Positions 8,480 to 17,019 of a stretch of DNA of 64,000 bases are shown here, in pieces. The notes under the pieces are model-generated. The model saw only the letters and a list, made by a program, of their open reading frames with translations, was not told the DNA's origin and did not search any database. Each line of letters starts with the position of its first letter. Positions within the stretch are counted from its first letter, which is position 1. Position numbers and translations under genes: made by a program. The DNA is from Actinomycetota bacterium (GTDB lineage Bacteria; Actinomycetota; Actinomycetes; S36-B12): contig DMPC01000164.1 in assembly GCA_003456155.1 (NCBI GenBank), positions 1 to 64,000 of the forward strand, written 5' to 3'.

Positions 8480-10579
8480 ATGAGCTCGGGCGGCTTGGAG
8501 TTTCTGCACAATCCGTCGAGCGTCGCCGTCATTGGGGCATCGGATGATCCTGACAAGATCGGAGGCCGCCCGATCGCCTTCATGCAGCGATTCGGCTATC
8601 AGGGAACCATCATGCCGGTCAATCCGTCCAGAGCGACCGTGCAGGGACTCACCGCCTACCCGGACGTGGCCTCCCTTCCCTCAGTCCCCGACGCCGTCAT
8701 CGTGGCACTTCCCGGCCAGGCAGCCGTCGACGCCGTCGACGCCTGTGCGGCATTGGGGGTGAAGGGCGGCGTCGTGATGGCCTCCGGATTCGGGGAAACC
8801 GGTCGAGCAGACGACCTCGCGCGACAGCAGGATCTCGTTGCGCGGGCGAATTCCCGGGGCATGCGACTGGTGGGCCCCAATTCCCAGGGGCTGGCGAATT
8901 TCGGGACCGGCACCATCCTCAGCTTTTCGACGATGTTCGTCGAGCAGGAGCCGCTTGACGGCCCGATCGCCATCGTGAGCCAGAGCGGTGCCATGGCCTC
9001 CGTTCCCTACGGGCTGCTGCGTCGCCGCGGGCTGGGTGTGCGCTATGTGCACGGCACCGGCAACGATGCTGATCTGGGTGTGGGCGACCTGGCTGAGGCG
9101 GTGCTGCATGATCCTGACATTCGACTCGTCCTGCTGTATCTCGAGGACATTCGCGACCCACGTGCGCTGGAGCGGGCGGCGGCTCTAGCACTGGAGCGCG
9201 ACGTGCCGATTGTCGCGATGATGGGGGGGCGTAGTGCGGACGGCCGACGCGCTGCGTCCTCGCATACCGGCGCCCTCGCCAACGAGCAGCGAGTAGTGGA
9301 TGCCTTCCTGGCTCGCACCGGAATCTGGCGCGCTCGATCTCTCGCCGGGATGGTGGATACCGCAGCCCTGTACCTGCAGGACTGGCGCCCGAGGGGACGC
9401 AGACTGGCCATCGTCAGCAACTCCGGCGCCATCTGCGTTCTCGGAGCGGACGCGGCGGCCGACAACGATCTCGAACTGAGCACGTTTGCAGGCGAGACGA
9501 CCGAGGCGCTGGCAACGGTCCTTCCTGCCTTCGCAACCAAGGCAAATCCTGTGGACATCACGGCGGCGCTCCTCACCGACAGCAGCCTCTTCAGCAAGGT
9601 ACTGCCGATTCTCGCCGGGGATCCGGAGGTGGACGCGGCATTCATCGGCATCCCGGTCTCTGGCAAGGGATACGACTTCCCCCGATTCGCCGCTGATACT
9701 GCAGAGTTTGCCCGGCGCGACAACAAGCCAGTCGTCGTGGCGGTCCCTCAGGAGACAGTCGCGGCAGAGTTTCGTGCGCGTGGCCTGGTTGTCTTCGATG
9801 ACGAGGCCACTGCTCTGACCGCGTTGGGCCAGTACCTGCACCACAGGGACTTGATGGCGAACGCCCTCGCCAACGGCCCTCTGCACACGCGCCGACCCGT
9901 CAGCGGGCAAACCGAGGTCCTCAGTGAGGCAGCTGCCCTCTCAGTCCTGCGCGACGCCGGTATCCCCACCGTTGAGGTAGCTGTGTGCTCGACGGCAGAG
10001 GAAGCCCGGGCAGCCTTCGAGCGCTTCGGTGACGTCCCGGTCGCCGTGAAGGGTTGCCCGAACGAGGCCACGCACAAGAGCGAACTTGGACTCGTCCGCC
10101 TCGGACTCACCACCGTCGATGCGGTGGCAGACGCAGCGGACGATCTGCTGCGCACCATGGATGCGCTCGGGCTTGAGGCCGAGGGGGTCCTCGTTTCCCC
10201 GATGGTGTCGGGCATCACAGAGGGACTCATCGGAGCACATGTGGACCCGGTGTTCGGACCTGTCGTGCTGGTCGGCGCTGGCGGGAAGTACGTCGAGGCC
10301 CTGGACGACGTACAGGCGCTGATCCCGCCCTTCAGCGCAGCGGATGCTCGAGCAGCCATTGGCCGTCTCCGGATCGCCCCGCTTCTGGCGGGAGTTCGCG
10401 GTGAACCACCCACCGATATCGAGGCATGGGTGAGTGCCACCCTCGCTCTCAGCCGCCTCATCCTGGCTGACCCGGCGATCCAAAGCGTGGACGTCAACCC
10501 CTTGATGGTGGGCGCCGCCGAGGGCGAATCCGCCTTCGGGGCGCTAGCAGTCGATGCCGTCGTTGAGCGCATCGCCTGA
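8480..10579 (+). CDS. ADP-forming acetate/acyl-CoA ligase, fused alpha-beta subunits
   Basis: 699 residues. The order is an N-terminal CoA-binding Rossmann domain (SVAVIGASDDPDKIGG), a succinyl-CoA-ligase-like domain with the conserved SHTGAL segment near residue 270, and a C-terminal ATP-grasp domain (AVKGCPNEATHKSELG). The family interconverts acyl-CoA, ADP and phosphate with acid, CoA and ATP. The ATG is preceded by GAGGAGGACG. It is divergent from the AMP-forming ligase, so the block carries two mechanistically different acyl-CoA ligases under one promoter region. It may activate a product acid or recover ATP from an acyl-CoA. Confidence 0.9.
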   Translation: MSSGGLEFLHNPSSVAVIGASDDPDKIGGRPIAFMQRFGYQGTIMPVNPSRATVQGLTAYPDVASLPSVPDAVIVALPGQAAVDAVDACAALGVKGGVVMASGFGETGRADDLARQQDLVARANSRGMRLVGPNSQGLANFGTGTILSFSTMFVEQEPLDGPIAIVSQSGAMASVPYGLLRRRGLGVRYVHGTGNDADLGVGDLAEAVLHDPDIRLVLLYLEDIRDPRALERAAALALERDVPIVAMMGGRSADGRRAASSHTGALANEQRVVDAFLARTGIWRARSLAGMVDTAALYLQDWRPRGRRLAIVSNSGAICVLGADAAADNDLELSTFAGETTEALATVLPAFATKANPVDITAALLTDSSLFSKVLPILAGDPEVDAAFIGIPVSGKGYDFPRFAADTAEFARRDNKPVVVAVPQETVAAEFRARGLVVFDDEATALTALGQYLHHRDLMANALANGPLHTRRPVSGQTEVLSEAAALSVLRDAGIPTVEVAVCSTAEEARAAFERFGDVPVAVKGCPNEATHKSELGLVRLGLTTVDAVADAADDLLRTMDALGLEAEGVLVSPMVSGITEGLIGAHVDPVFGPVVLVGAGGKYVEALDDVQALIPPFSAADARAAIGRLRIAPLLAGVRGEPPTDIEAWVSATLALSRLILADPAIQSVDVNPLMVGAAEGESAFGALAVDAVVERIA

Positions 10580-10587
10580 ATCAAGCC

Positions 10588-10604
10588 TGTTCCAAACTAG
10601 AACA
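10588..10604 (+). promoter_or_regulatory. Inverted repeat TGTTC-N7-GAACA upstream of the Zn-alcohol dehydrogenase
   Basis: A perfect 5-base inverted repeat with a 7-base spacer, just after the ligase stop and about 70 bases before the dehydrogenase start. It has the same geometry as the GTGTC-N7-GACAC site but different arms. A GGCGGG-CA-CCCGCC stem (10607-10620) follows directly and could be a weak terminator. Confidence 0.35.
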
Positions 10605-10675
10605 ACGGCGGGCACCCGCCCGATGGTGTGATCACCTTGGCCGACAGAGGCCGCAACAAGGCGGAGGAGCACACG

Positions 10676-11764
10676 GTGAAGGGTCGTCTCGTCGCACTCG
10701 TCGGGCCGGATCAGGTCGAAATCCACGAATATGACCTACCTGAGCTTCCCCCGGGGGCCGTTCTTCTGAAGGTCAGGCGTGCCAATGTGTGCGGCTCTGA
10801 CCTGCACATCTGGCACTTTCTCAGCGTGGCCTTCCGGGACGTGGCCATGGGCCACGAGTTCGTAGCGGAGATCGCCGAGCTTGGGCCAGGCGTGACCACC
10901 GACTCGGGCGGACAGCTGATCTCCGTTGGCGATCGCGTAGCCGCTGTCTACTACCACACCTGCTTGAAGTGCCCGGCATGCGGACGCGGCGACTTCGCCA
11001 TGTGCCACAACTCCGGGCGGAACATGGGTCTGCCCCCCACAACGCCTCCACACTTCAATGGCGCCTTCGCCACCCACTACTTCGTGAGTCCGGGCCAGTT
11101 CTTCTACAAGGTGCCCGACAACGTCACTGATGCAGCGGCTGCCGGCGCGAACTGCGGTCTCGCGCAGATGATGTGCAGCATCGACAAGTTGAATGTCCGG
11201 CGAGGACAGAACGTGGTGGTTCAGGGTGCCGGCGGACTGGGGCTCTATGCCTCAGCCGTGGCAAAGAGCACGGGAGCGACCGTCATCGTCGTGGAGAAGG
11301 AGCCCGTGCGCATCGAGTCAGCTCGAACCTTTGGCGCCGATCACATCATCGACATCAATGAGTTTCCCACCGTCGAGGCTCGAACCGCCCGCATCCTCGA
11401 ACTCACCAACGGAATCGGAGCAGATGCAATCATCGAGGTGACCGGCCGTCCATCCGCGTTCGCGGAAGCCATTGACTACTCCCGCGTCGGAGCGAGCATC
11501 GCCTCCATCGGCAATCTGAATGTGGGCAAGGATTTTGAGATCAGTTTTGCCCCAGCACTGATCACGCGCAAGCAGCTGACCATTGTTGGGATACTCAGAT
11601 ATGACCCCTGGTACCTGAAAGACGCGCTCAATTTTCTGGCAGAGTACCGCGACGACTTCCCCTTCGACGCACTCAGCGATCGGGTCTTCAGCATGGACGA
11701 CATCAACCAAGCGCTCGAGTTGAGTGAGGCCCGCGTGGTAGCGCGCGCCGCCATCATTCCCTGA
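10676..11764 (+). CDS. Zinc-dependent medium-chain alcohol dehydrogenase
   Basis: 362 residues of the MDR superfamily. Catalytic zinc ligands are in CGSDLH and GHEF. The structural zinc lobe CLKCPACGRGDFAMC carries four cysteines, and the NAD-binding motif is QGAGGLGLYA. The GTG at 10676 follows GGAGGAGC at good distance and was preferred over the earlier in-frame GTG. Reading on, the aldehyde dehydrogenase gene follows after 36 bases, suggesting sequential alcohol to aldehyde to acid oxidation. It resembles threonine/sorbitol-type dehydrogenases; the substrate is unknown. Confidence 0.9.
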   Translation: MKGRLVALVGPDQVEIHEYDLPELPPGAVLLKVRRANVCGSDLHIWHFLSVAFRDVAMGHEFVAEIAELGPGVTTDSGGQLISVGDRVAAVYYHTCLKCPACGRGDFAMCHNSGRNMGLPPTTPPHFNGAFATHYFVSPGQFFYKVPDNVTDAAAAGANCGLAQMMCSIDKLNVRRGQNVVVQGAGGLGLYASAVAKSTGATVIVVEKEPVRIESARTFGADHIIDINEFPTVEARTARILELTNGIGADAIIEVTGRPSAFAEAIDYSRVGASIASIGNLNVGKDFEISFAPALITRKQLTIVGILRYDPWYLKDALNFLAEYRDDFPFDALSDRVFSMDDINQALELSEARVVARAAIIP

Positions 11765-11800
11765 CCTCTGACCTGCACAGCCCGAGCGGAAGAAGGCATC

Positions 11801-13246
11801 ATGATCTACGGCAACTACATCGCAGGTGAGTGGCAGGACCCGGGAGCCTCTGGCACCTTCCCGGTCATCAACCCCGCCACAGGCGAGGTGATCGCTGAGG
11901 TCGCGTGTGCAACAGCGGACGACATCCGCCGCGCCATCGATGGGGCGGACGCTGCGCGAGCGGCGTGGGCTGCCACGCCCGCCATCGAGCGCTCGGTCGT
12001 CATGCGCCGCGCAGCTCAGATCATGATGGATCGGATTGACGAGCTCGCTGCGATCCTCGTCAAGGAGCAGGGCAAGCCGCTGGCCCAGGCCAAGGGCGAG
12101 ATCACTTACGGCTGCGGCTTCATCGACTGGTTCGCAGAAGAGGGACGGCGCGCCTACGGCACGACCATCCCCGCAAGCGTTCCTGACAAGCGGATCGTGA
12201 TCATCCGCCAGCCGATAGGGATCAGTGTTGCGATCACTCCGTGGAACTTCCCGTCGCTCCAGTTGCTCAGGAAACTAGGTGCGGCTCTGGGAGCCGGTTG
12301 TCCCATGATCGCAAAGCCCGCGGAACTGACACCCCTGTCGGCGCTGGAGATCGCGCGGGCCTTCGACGAGGCTGGACTGCCCAAGGGCCTTCTCTCCGTG
12401 GTGTGTGCACCAGAGCCGTACGAGTTCACGGACGTGATCATGGCTGATCCGCGCGTACGTGCAGTGTCGTTCACCGGATCCACCGAAGTCGGCAAGCTGC
12501 TCATGCGGCGGGGAGCTGACCACGTGAAAAAGGTGTCCCTCGAGCTGGGAGGCCAGGCTCCCACCATCGTCTTCGAGGACGCTGACCTCGACGCTGTCGT
12601 CGTCGAGACCATGGCTTCGAAGTTTCGCAACATGGGGCAGACATGCGTGTCCGTGAACCGGATCTACGTCCACGAGTCGATCATTGACGAGTTGGCTGAC
12701 CGCCTCAAGGCCGCCATGGCCCAGATGCCCATCGGCGACGGACTCGAGCCCGACACCGCGGTCGGCCCACTGGTGGAGCCTGCCGCCCTGGAGAAGGTCC
12801 AGAGGCACGTCGATGATGCCGTAGCCAAGGGTGCCAGGGTTGTCGTCGGAGGAAACCGGGCAACAGCAGCGCACCTGAAGTCAGATCAGTTCTTCGAGCC
12901 AACCCTCCTGGTCGGGGTCGACGAGTCCATGCAGGTGATGCAGGAGGAGACATTCGGCCCGGTCGCGCCGCTGGTCCCGTTCACCGACGAGGCAGACGTG
13001 GTCGCTCGCGCGAACGGAACGCCGTTCGGGCTCTCAGCCTACGTGTTCACTCGGGATATCAACCGGGCAATCCGGGTCAGTGAGGCGTTGGAGTTCGGCA
13101 CTGTGGGAATCAACGACTCGACCTTCTCCGCGGTTCAGGCGCCATTCGGTGGGTACAAGGAGAGCGGCCTTGGGCGTGAGGGCGGCTTCCTCGGTCTCGA
13201 TGAGTTCATGGAGTACAAGTTCATCTCGATCGGGCATGTCGGCTGA
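11801..13246 (+). CDS. NAD(P)-dependent aldehyde dehydrogenase, succinate-semialdehyde dehydrogenase-like
   Basis: 481 residues, complete ALDH. Motifs include TPWNFPSLQ, SFTGSTEVGK, LELGGQAP (general-base Glu), GQTCVSVNR with the catalytic Cys, EETFGPV and GGYKESGLGREGG. The sequence is closest in style to GabD/succinate-semialdehyde and glutarate-semialdehyde dehydrogenases. It lies between the alcohol dehydrogenase and the thiolase-like gene in one direction. It probably produces the acid that one of the CoA ligases activates. A moderate RBS (GGAAGAAGG) precedes the ATG. Confidence 0.92.
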   Translation: MIYGNYIAGEWQDPGASGTFPVINPATGEVIAEVACATADDIRRAIDGADAARAAWAATPAIERSVVMRRAAQIMMDRIDELAAILVKEQGKPLAQAKGEITYGCGFIDWFAEEGRRAYGTTIPASVPDKRIVIIRQPIGISVAITPWNFPSLQLLRKLGAALGAGCPMIAKPAELTPLSALEIARAFDEAGLPKGLLSVVCAPEPYEFTDVIMADPRVRAVSFTGSTEVGKLLMRRGADHVKKVSLELGGQAPTIVFEDADLDAVVVETMASKFRNMGQTCVSVNRIYVHESIIDELADRLKAAMAQMPIGDGLEPDTAVGPLVEPAALEKVQRHVDDAVAKGARVVVGGNRATAAHLKSDQFFEPTLLVGVDESMQVMQEETFGPVAPLVPFTDEADVVARANGTPFGLSAYVFTRDINRAIRVSEALEFGTVGINDSTFSAVQAPFGGYKESGLGREGGFLGLDEFMEYKFISIGHVG

Positions 13247-13261
13247 TCAGGTGAGCACACG

Positions 13262-14395
13262 ATGAAGGCTGCGATCCTTGGCGCGGGTGAGTCGAATCGG
13301 ACACCCCGACCCGGCCGCACTGCCATCGACATGGCTGTCGAATCATCGCTGGCAGCCTTGGCAGATGCCGGCGTCGAGCTCGGAGAGGTCGACGGTGTCG
13401 TCACCGGCTACTCCTTGGCAGAGCGCCACTTGGACTTCAGCGCAAGCCTCAGCGAGGCGCTGGGGCTTCGCCCCTATTGGTCCCAGACCATCTCGCGCAG
13501 CGGAGCCACAGGAGCATCTATCGTTGTCGATGCCGCGCTTGCTGTCCTCGGGGGCGCGTGTACCACCGCACTGGCGGTATGGGCGGACAATCGAGTCTCC
13601 GGAGAGCCGGAGGACATGGCGGGTGCTCTCGCTGCATCCCTGAATCCCTTCGAGCTCGCCAATGGCCCTCTGATCACTACGCAGTATGCGCTCATCGCAC
13701 AGGCATACCTCAACAGGACTGGCGCCACAGAGGAAGACCTCGCCTCCGTGGCGGTCCAGTTTCGCAAACATGCCGCCCTCAATGAGAGCGCGAAGTACCG
13801 AGCCCTCATCACGATCGATGACGTCCTCGGTTCACCCATGGTCTCCTCACCACTGCACCGTCTGGAGTGTGCGCTGGTCACCGACTATGGCGGAGCTGTT
13901 GTCGTCACTCGCTCTGACCGAGCGGGAGCCGATGCGGTGGATGTCCTCGGGTTCGGCGAGGCCTTGTCCCATTCGTCCATCCTGCGCAACCCGGAGCTCT
14001 TCACCACCGGGCGCACCGCCGCCGCGGACTCCTCGCGACTGGCCTACCAGATGGCGGGCATCGGTCCGGCTGACCTGCAGATGGCTCAGATCTACGACTG
14101 CTTCACACCCACAGTGCTCCTGCTGATGGAAGACTTCGGACTGTGTGAGCGGGGAGAGGCTGGAGCGGCCGTTCGCTCCGGTCTCCTCGACAGGGACGGG
14201 CCCCTTCCCAGCAACACGCATGGCGGCCTGCTGTCGTGCGGCTCTGGTGGAATCCTCCACGTGACCGAAGCAGTCCGCCAGATGCGGGGAACGGCAGGCG
14301 CACACCAACTGGACTCTCGCCCCGACACTGCTCTGGTCCACGGAAACGGTGGGATTCTTGGAGCTCAGACCACTCTCATCCTGGGCAGGAGGTAG
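13262..14395 (+). CDS. Thiolase-like protein of the SCP-x/Ltp type, lacking the usual nucleophilic Cys
   Basis: 377 residues with thiolase fold, but where thiolases have the reactive Cys this protein has SRSGATGAS near residue 80, and the second Cys motif is replaced by HGNGGILG. It keeps YDCF and HGGLLSCGS. Such proteins pair with a DUF35 OB-fold partner, as in the Ltp2-ChsH2 retro-aldolase of steroid side-chain degradation. The DUF35 gene follows after 2 bases, so a heteromeric C-C lyase acting on a CoA thioester is likely. A redundant thiolase-like protein of unknown reaction remains possible. Confidence 0.82.
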   Translation: MKAAILGAGESNRTPRPGRTAIDMAVESSLAALADAGVELGEVDGVVTGYSLAERHLDFSASLSEALGLRPYWSQTISRSGATGASIVVDAALAVLGGACTTALAVWADNRVSGEPEDMAGALAASLNPFELANGPLITTQYALIAQAYLNRTGATEEDLASVAVQFRKHAALNESAKYRALITIDDVLGSPMVSSPLHRLECALVTDYGGAVVVTRSDRAGADAVDVLGFGEALSHSSILRNPELFTTGRTAAADSSRLAYQMAGIGPADLQMAQIYDCFTPTVLLLMEDFGLCERGEAGAAVRSGLLDRDGPLPSNTHGGLLSCGSGGILHVTEAVRQMRGTAGAHQLDSRPDTALVHGNGGILGAQTTLILGRR

Positions 14396-14397
14396 TC

Positions 14398-14790
14398 ATG
14401 GCAGTGGACCCGACGGACCCGAGCGCACGTGTGTGGCAGGCATGGGCTGACGATCGACTCTGCCTGCAGGGTTGCCGTTCGTGTGGACGCCTCCAACATC
14501 CACCTTCGCAGGTCTGCGCGGCCTGCAAATCAACGGATTGGGACTTGTGCGACATCACGCCGGAGGCAACGCTGGTGTCCTGGTCCAACGTCCATCGCGC
14601 TCCCGCGCCTCAATTCGCGGATGAGGTTCCGTACCTCATTGCGCTGGTCACGGTCAGTGAAGGCACGCTGCTGGAGGCTAGGGTGCATACCTCGCTCGCC
14701 ATGACCGAGTTCCGCTCGGGAATGCCGGTGCAACTCGCCATGGGTGCCGTGGCGGGCCGCGCCATGCCCATCGTGATTTCCGCCGGATAG
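14398..14790 (+). CDS. DUF35 zinc-ribbon/OB-fold protein, partner of the thiolase-like protein
   Basis: 130 residues. The N-terminal zinc ribbon CRSCG...CAACK is followed by an OB-fold, the ChsH2/DUF35 layout. Small proteins of this family form obligate complexes with thiolase-like aldolases and with some acyltransferases. The ATG lies 2 bases after the preceding stop, and the SD AGGAGG overlaps that stop, implying translational coupling. Its role is inferred from family and position. It ends 35 bases before a convergent gene. Confidence 0.85.
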   Translation: MAVDPTDPSARVWQAWADDRLCLQGCRSCGRLQHPPSQVCAACKSTDWDLCDITPEATLVSWSNVHRAPAPQFADEVPYLIALVTVSEGTLLEARVHTSLAMTEFRSGMPVQLAMGAVAGRAMPIVISAG

Positions 14791-14825
14791 GCTGACGCAC
14801 GTCCGGTGCGGTTACCCCAAGGCTC

Positions 14826-15233
14826 TCAAGCCGTCGACTGCGCCTGCGGCGCCGCCGGCTCGTGGTGATGGTGGTGCGAGATCGCATCCTCGAGCACGAA
14901 AGGCTTCTCCTTGGCCATGCTCTCCTGGCGCTCGCTCTCACGGTCAATGGCTCGGTCGTCACCCTTGTACTTCGCGACCCACATTCGGCCGGCATCCTCC
15001 GACATGTGGCACAGGCCCGGAACCATGGGATAGCGGCTGCACATCGAGGGTTTGGGCGCAGGGCTCGAGGCCGTCGGCTTCGGCGCCAGACCGCCGAGGC
15101 GAGCAGCAGCAAGAAGCCGTTTGGCCTCGGCACCGCAGAACTGGCAGGTTAGGCTGGACGGAGCCGGACTCTCTGTCCAGCGCTCGCCCGTGGCCCCGCA
15201 GCCCGCACAGCGATAGTCGTTGAGGATGCCCAT
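14826..15233 (-). CDS. FmdB-like zinc-ribbon protein with a natural oligohistidine segment
   Basis: 135 residues. The N-terminal CAGCG...CQFCG ribbon resembles the FmdB/CxxC-CxxC family. The rest is low-complexity linker, then a conserved-looking stretch with three more Cys/His positions, and an SHHHHHE segment near the C-terminus that may bind metal. The ATG lies 1 base after the stop of the metallo-hydrolase gene, so the two are co-translated. In amidase operons FmdB proteins are putative regulators or metal-handling partners; the function here is unknown. Confidence 0.7.
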   Translation of the reverse strand: MGILNDYRCAGCGATGERWTESPAPSSLTCQFCGAEAKRLLAAARLGGLAPKPTASSPAPKPSMCSRYPMVPGLCHMSEDAGRMWVAKYKGDDRAIDRESERQESMAKEKPFVLEDAISHHHHHEPAAPQAQSTA

Positions 15234-15234
15234 G

Positions 15235-16026
15235 TCACTCGTAGCAGTAGGGGGCATGCTGGTACTGAGCCCAATCATCCGGATCGTGATTGATCCATAG
15301 GCTCAGTTCCTCCGACTCGGCCATGCGCTTGATGCGCAGCAGACTGTGCACAGCCGACAGCGTGTCGTAGTCGAGCGGGAAGGGCCATTCGAGGTCGAGA
15401 GCGGCGCGCAGGTGAATCGCATCGCCAGTGAGCAGAAACGTGCGGTTGGCGAGTCGAACCTTGAGGCTGACCTCACCGGGCGTGTGGCCAGGCGTGGACA
15501 TGATGATCATGCTGCCGTCACCGAAGAGATCCAGGTCAGTGCGAGCAGCCACCTCCCGCCACGTCCAGTTCTTGTACTGGGCGACCTGCTCCGGAATGAA
15601 GCAGAAGCTGCCCAGCTTGGCAGGGAAGTGAGCAAAGGCAAGCTCGCCCTGTCCGGCATAGAAGGTCGCATTGGGGAACAGGAAATGGCCGCCGGCATGA
15701 TCGAAGTGAAGATGCGAGGAGATGACGTGCGTGACATCCGAGGTCTTGTAGCCGAGCGCCTCGATCTGACGATCGATCCGCTGGTCGATCGTCCCGCCGA
15801 TACCCAGGCCGTCAGCGAGCTCCTGCCCATAGATCGAGACCGGATCCTCGATCGCATCAGGGTGGATGCCAGTGTCGAACAGGACAAGACCCTTGGGATG
15901 CTCGATGAGAAAGGCGGGCATCGGGATGGTCATCTTCCCGGTGAGCCCGTACATCAAGGTGACTGCGTCGACGGTGAGCGTAGGGCAGTCAAGTGCCCAC
16001 ATCTTGCGCGCGAATCCGACAGACAT
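15235..16026 (-). CDS. MBL-fold metallo-hydrolase, N-acyl-homoserine lactonase-like
   Basis: 263 residues. The dinuclear zinc motif SSHLHFDHAGG is intact, followed by STPGHTPGEVSL and LTGDAIHL, the layout of the AiiA/AttM lactonase branch. The ATG at 16026 is preceded by GGAAGGA; longer in-frame starts lack an RBS. The family hydrolyses lactones and other esters. With a Baeyer-Villiger monooxygenase elsewhere in the block, a lactone or ester intermediate is a reasonable but unproven substrate. It is divergent from the transketolase genes across 138 bases containing a TGGGACAC element. Confidence 0.85.
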   Translation of the reverse strand: MSVGFARKMWALDCPTLTVDAVTLMYGLTGKMTIPMPAFLIEHPKGLVLFDTGIHPDAIEDPVSIYGQELADGLGIGGTIDQRIDRQIEALGYKTSDVTHVISSHLHFDHAGGHFLFPNATFYAGQGELAFAHFPAKLGSFCFIPEQVAQYKNWTWREVAARTDLDLFGDGSMIIMSTPGHTPGEVSLKVRLANRTFLLTGDAIHLRAALDLEWPFPLDYDTLSAVHSLLRIKRMAESEELSLWINHDPDDWAQYQHAPYCYE

Positions 16027-16086
16027 CCTGGATCCTTCCGTGAGTGCCGATGCCGCCAGCATCGCCACCCTCGAAAGGGGCCGGAC

Positions 16087-16103
16087 GTGCCAGTTTGGGA
16101 CAC
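16087..16103 (+). promoter_or_regulatory. Operator-like GTGCC-N7-GACAC element upstream of the split transketolase
   Basis: The right arm reads TTTGGGACAC; the 17-mer agrees with the site at 8377 at most positions (GTG-C, TTGGGACAC). It sits midway between the divergent metallo-hydrolase and transketolase genes. Confidence 0.45.
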
Positions 16104-16164
16104 GCAACCATCGGGCCCCCACGACACGATGTGGTCGAATCCCTGCTCACTTCGGAGGTGCCCG

Positions 16165-17019
16165 ATGATGACTGCCTCAGGCGTCACCACAACAGACATC
16201 GACATGTTGCGGCTGCGTGCCTACGACCTCCGGGTCGCCATGTTGGAGATGGCAGCAGGCAAGGGTGAGGGATACGTGGCCCAGGGGCTGGGCATGGCTG
16301 ACTGCCTGGCCGCTCTGTACTTCCACGAGATGCACCACGACCCCGCAAACCCTGATTGGGATGACCGCGACCGATTCCTGCTGTCCACCGGACACTACTC
16401 AATAGCCATGTATGCGGTTCTTGCGGAGGCCGGCTACCTCGACCGTGCAGAGTTTCCGAGTTACGGCCTGAACGGCTCACGACTCCCCATGAGCACCTTC
16501 GATGACCTCCCAGGCCTCGAGATCGTCGGCGGTTCACTCGGCCAGGGACTCGGCCAGGCAGTCGGCATGGCCCTCGGCCTGCGGCTCGACGGTCGCGAGG
16601 CTCGGGTGTTCTGCGAGGTCTCTGATGGGGAGCTTCAGGAGGGGTCGACCTGGGAGGCCCTCATGTCTGGGGCAACCTTCGGCTGCGACAACCTGGTCGC
16701 ACTGTTCGACTGCAATGGAGTTCAGGCAGACGGACCGGTGCACGTCCAACTTGAGCCCGTCCTGGACAAGATCTCCGCCTTCGGCTGGTCATCGATCGAG
16801 ATCAATGGTAACGACATGGAGGCACTTGTCAGGGCTCTCGAGGTCTCACGGGTGCGCGACGGCAAACCCAAGGCGATCATCATGCGGACGCAGCCAGGAA
16901 GTGGCGTTCCGACCCTGGAAAAGAGGGAGCGGGCGCACTTCGTGCGAATCACCGATGAGGAGTGGCAGGTCATGCGCGACGAACTTGAAGCCGGGCGTCC
17001 AGGAGCGACCCGTGGCTGA
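16165..17019 (+). CDS. Transketolase N-terminal subunit (thiamine diphosphate-binding half)
   Basis: 284 residues, matching only the N-terminal half of transketolase. GQGLGQAVGMALG and the ThDP/Mg segment SDGELQEGSTWE...CDN are visible. The ATG follows GGAGG (16154-16158). The C-terminal half is encoded by the next gene, which overlaps this one by 8 bases. Split transketolases are common in sugar and polyol catabolic operons. They move a two-carbon unit between a ketose and an aldose or another aldehyde. No sugar kinase is nearby, so the acceptor and donor may not be ordinary sugar phosphates. Confidence 0.9.
   Translation: MMTASGVTTTDIDMLRLRAYDLRVAMLEMAAGKGEGYVAQGLGMADCLAALYFHEMHHDPANPDWDDRDRFLLSTGHYSIAMYAVLAEAGYLDRAEFPSYGLNGSRLPMSTFDDLPGLEIVGGSLGQGLGQAVGMALGLRLDGREARVFCEVSDGELQEGSTWEALMSGATFGCDNLVALFDCNGVQADGPVHVQLEPVLDKISAFGWSSIEINGNDMEALVRALEVSRVRDGKPKAIIMRTQPGSGVPTLEKRERAHFVRITDEEWQVMRDELEAGRPGATRG

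Noticed and set aside
14796..14810. CGCAC-N5-GTGCG stem between the DUF35 and zinc-ribbon genes
   Set aside because: A five-base stem without T-run is too common in GC-rich DNA to call a terminator.
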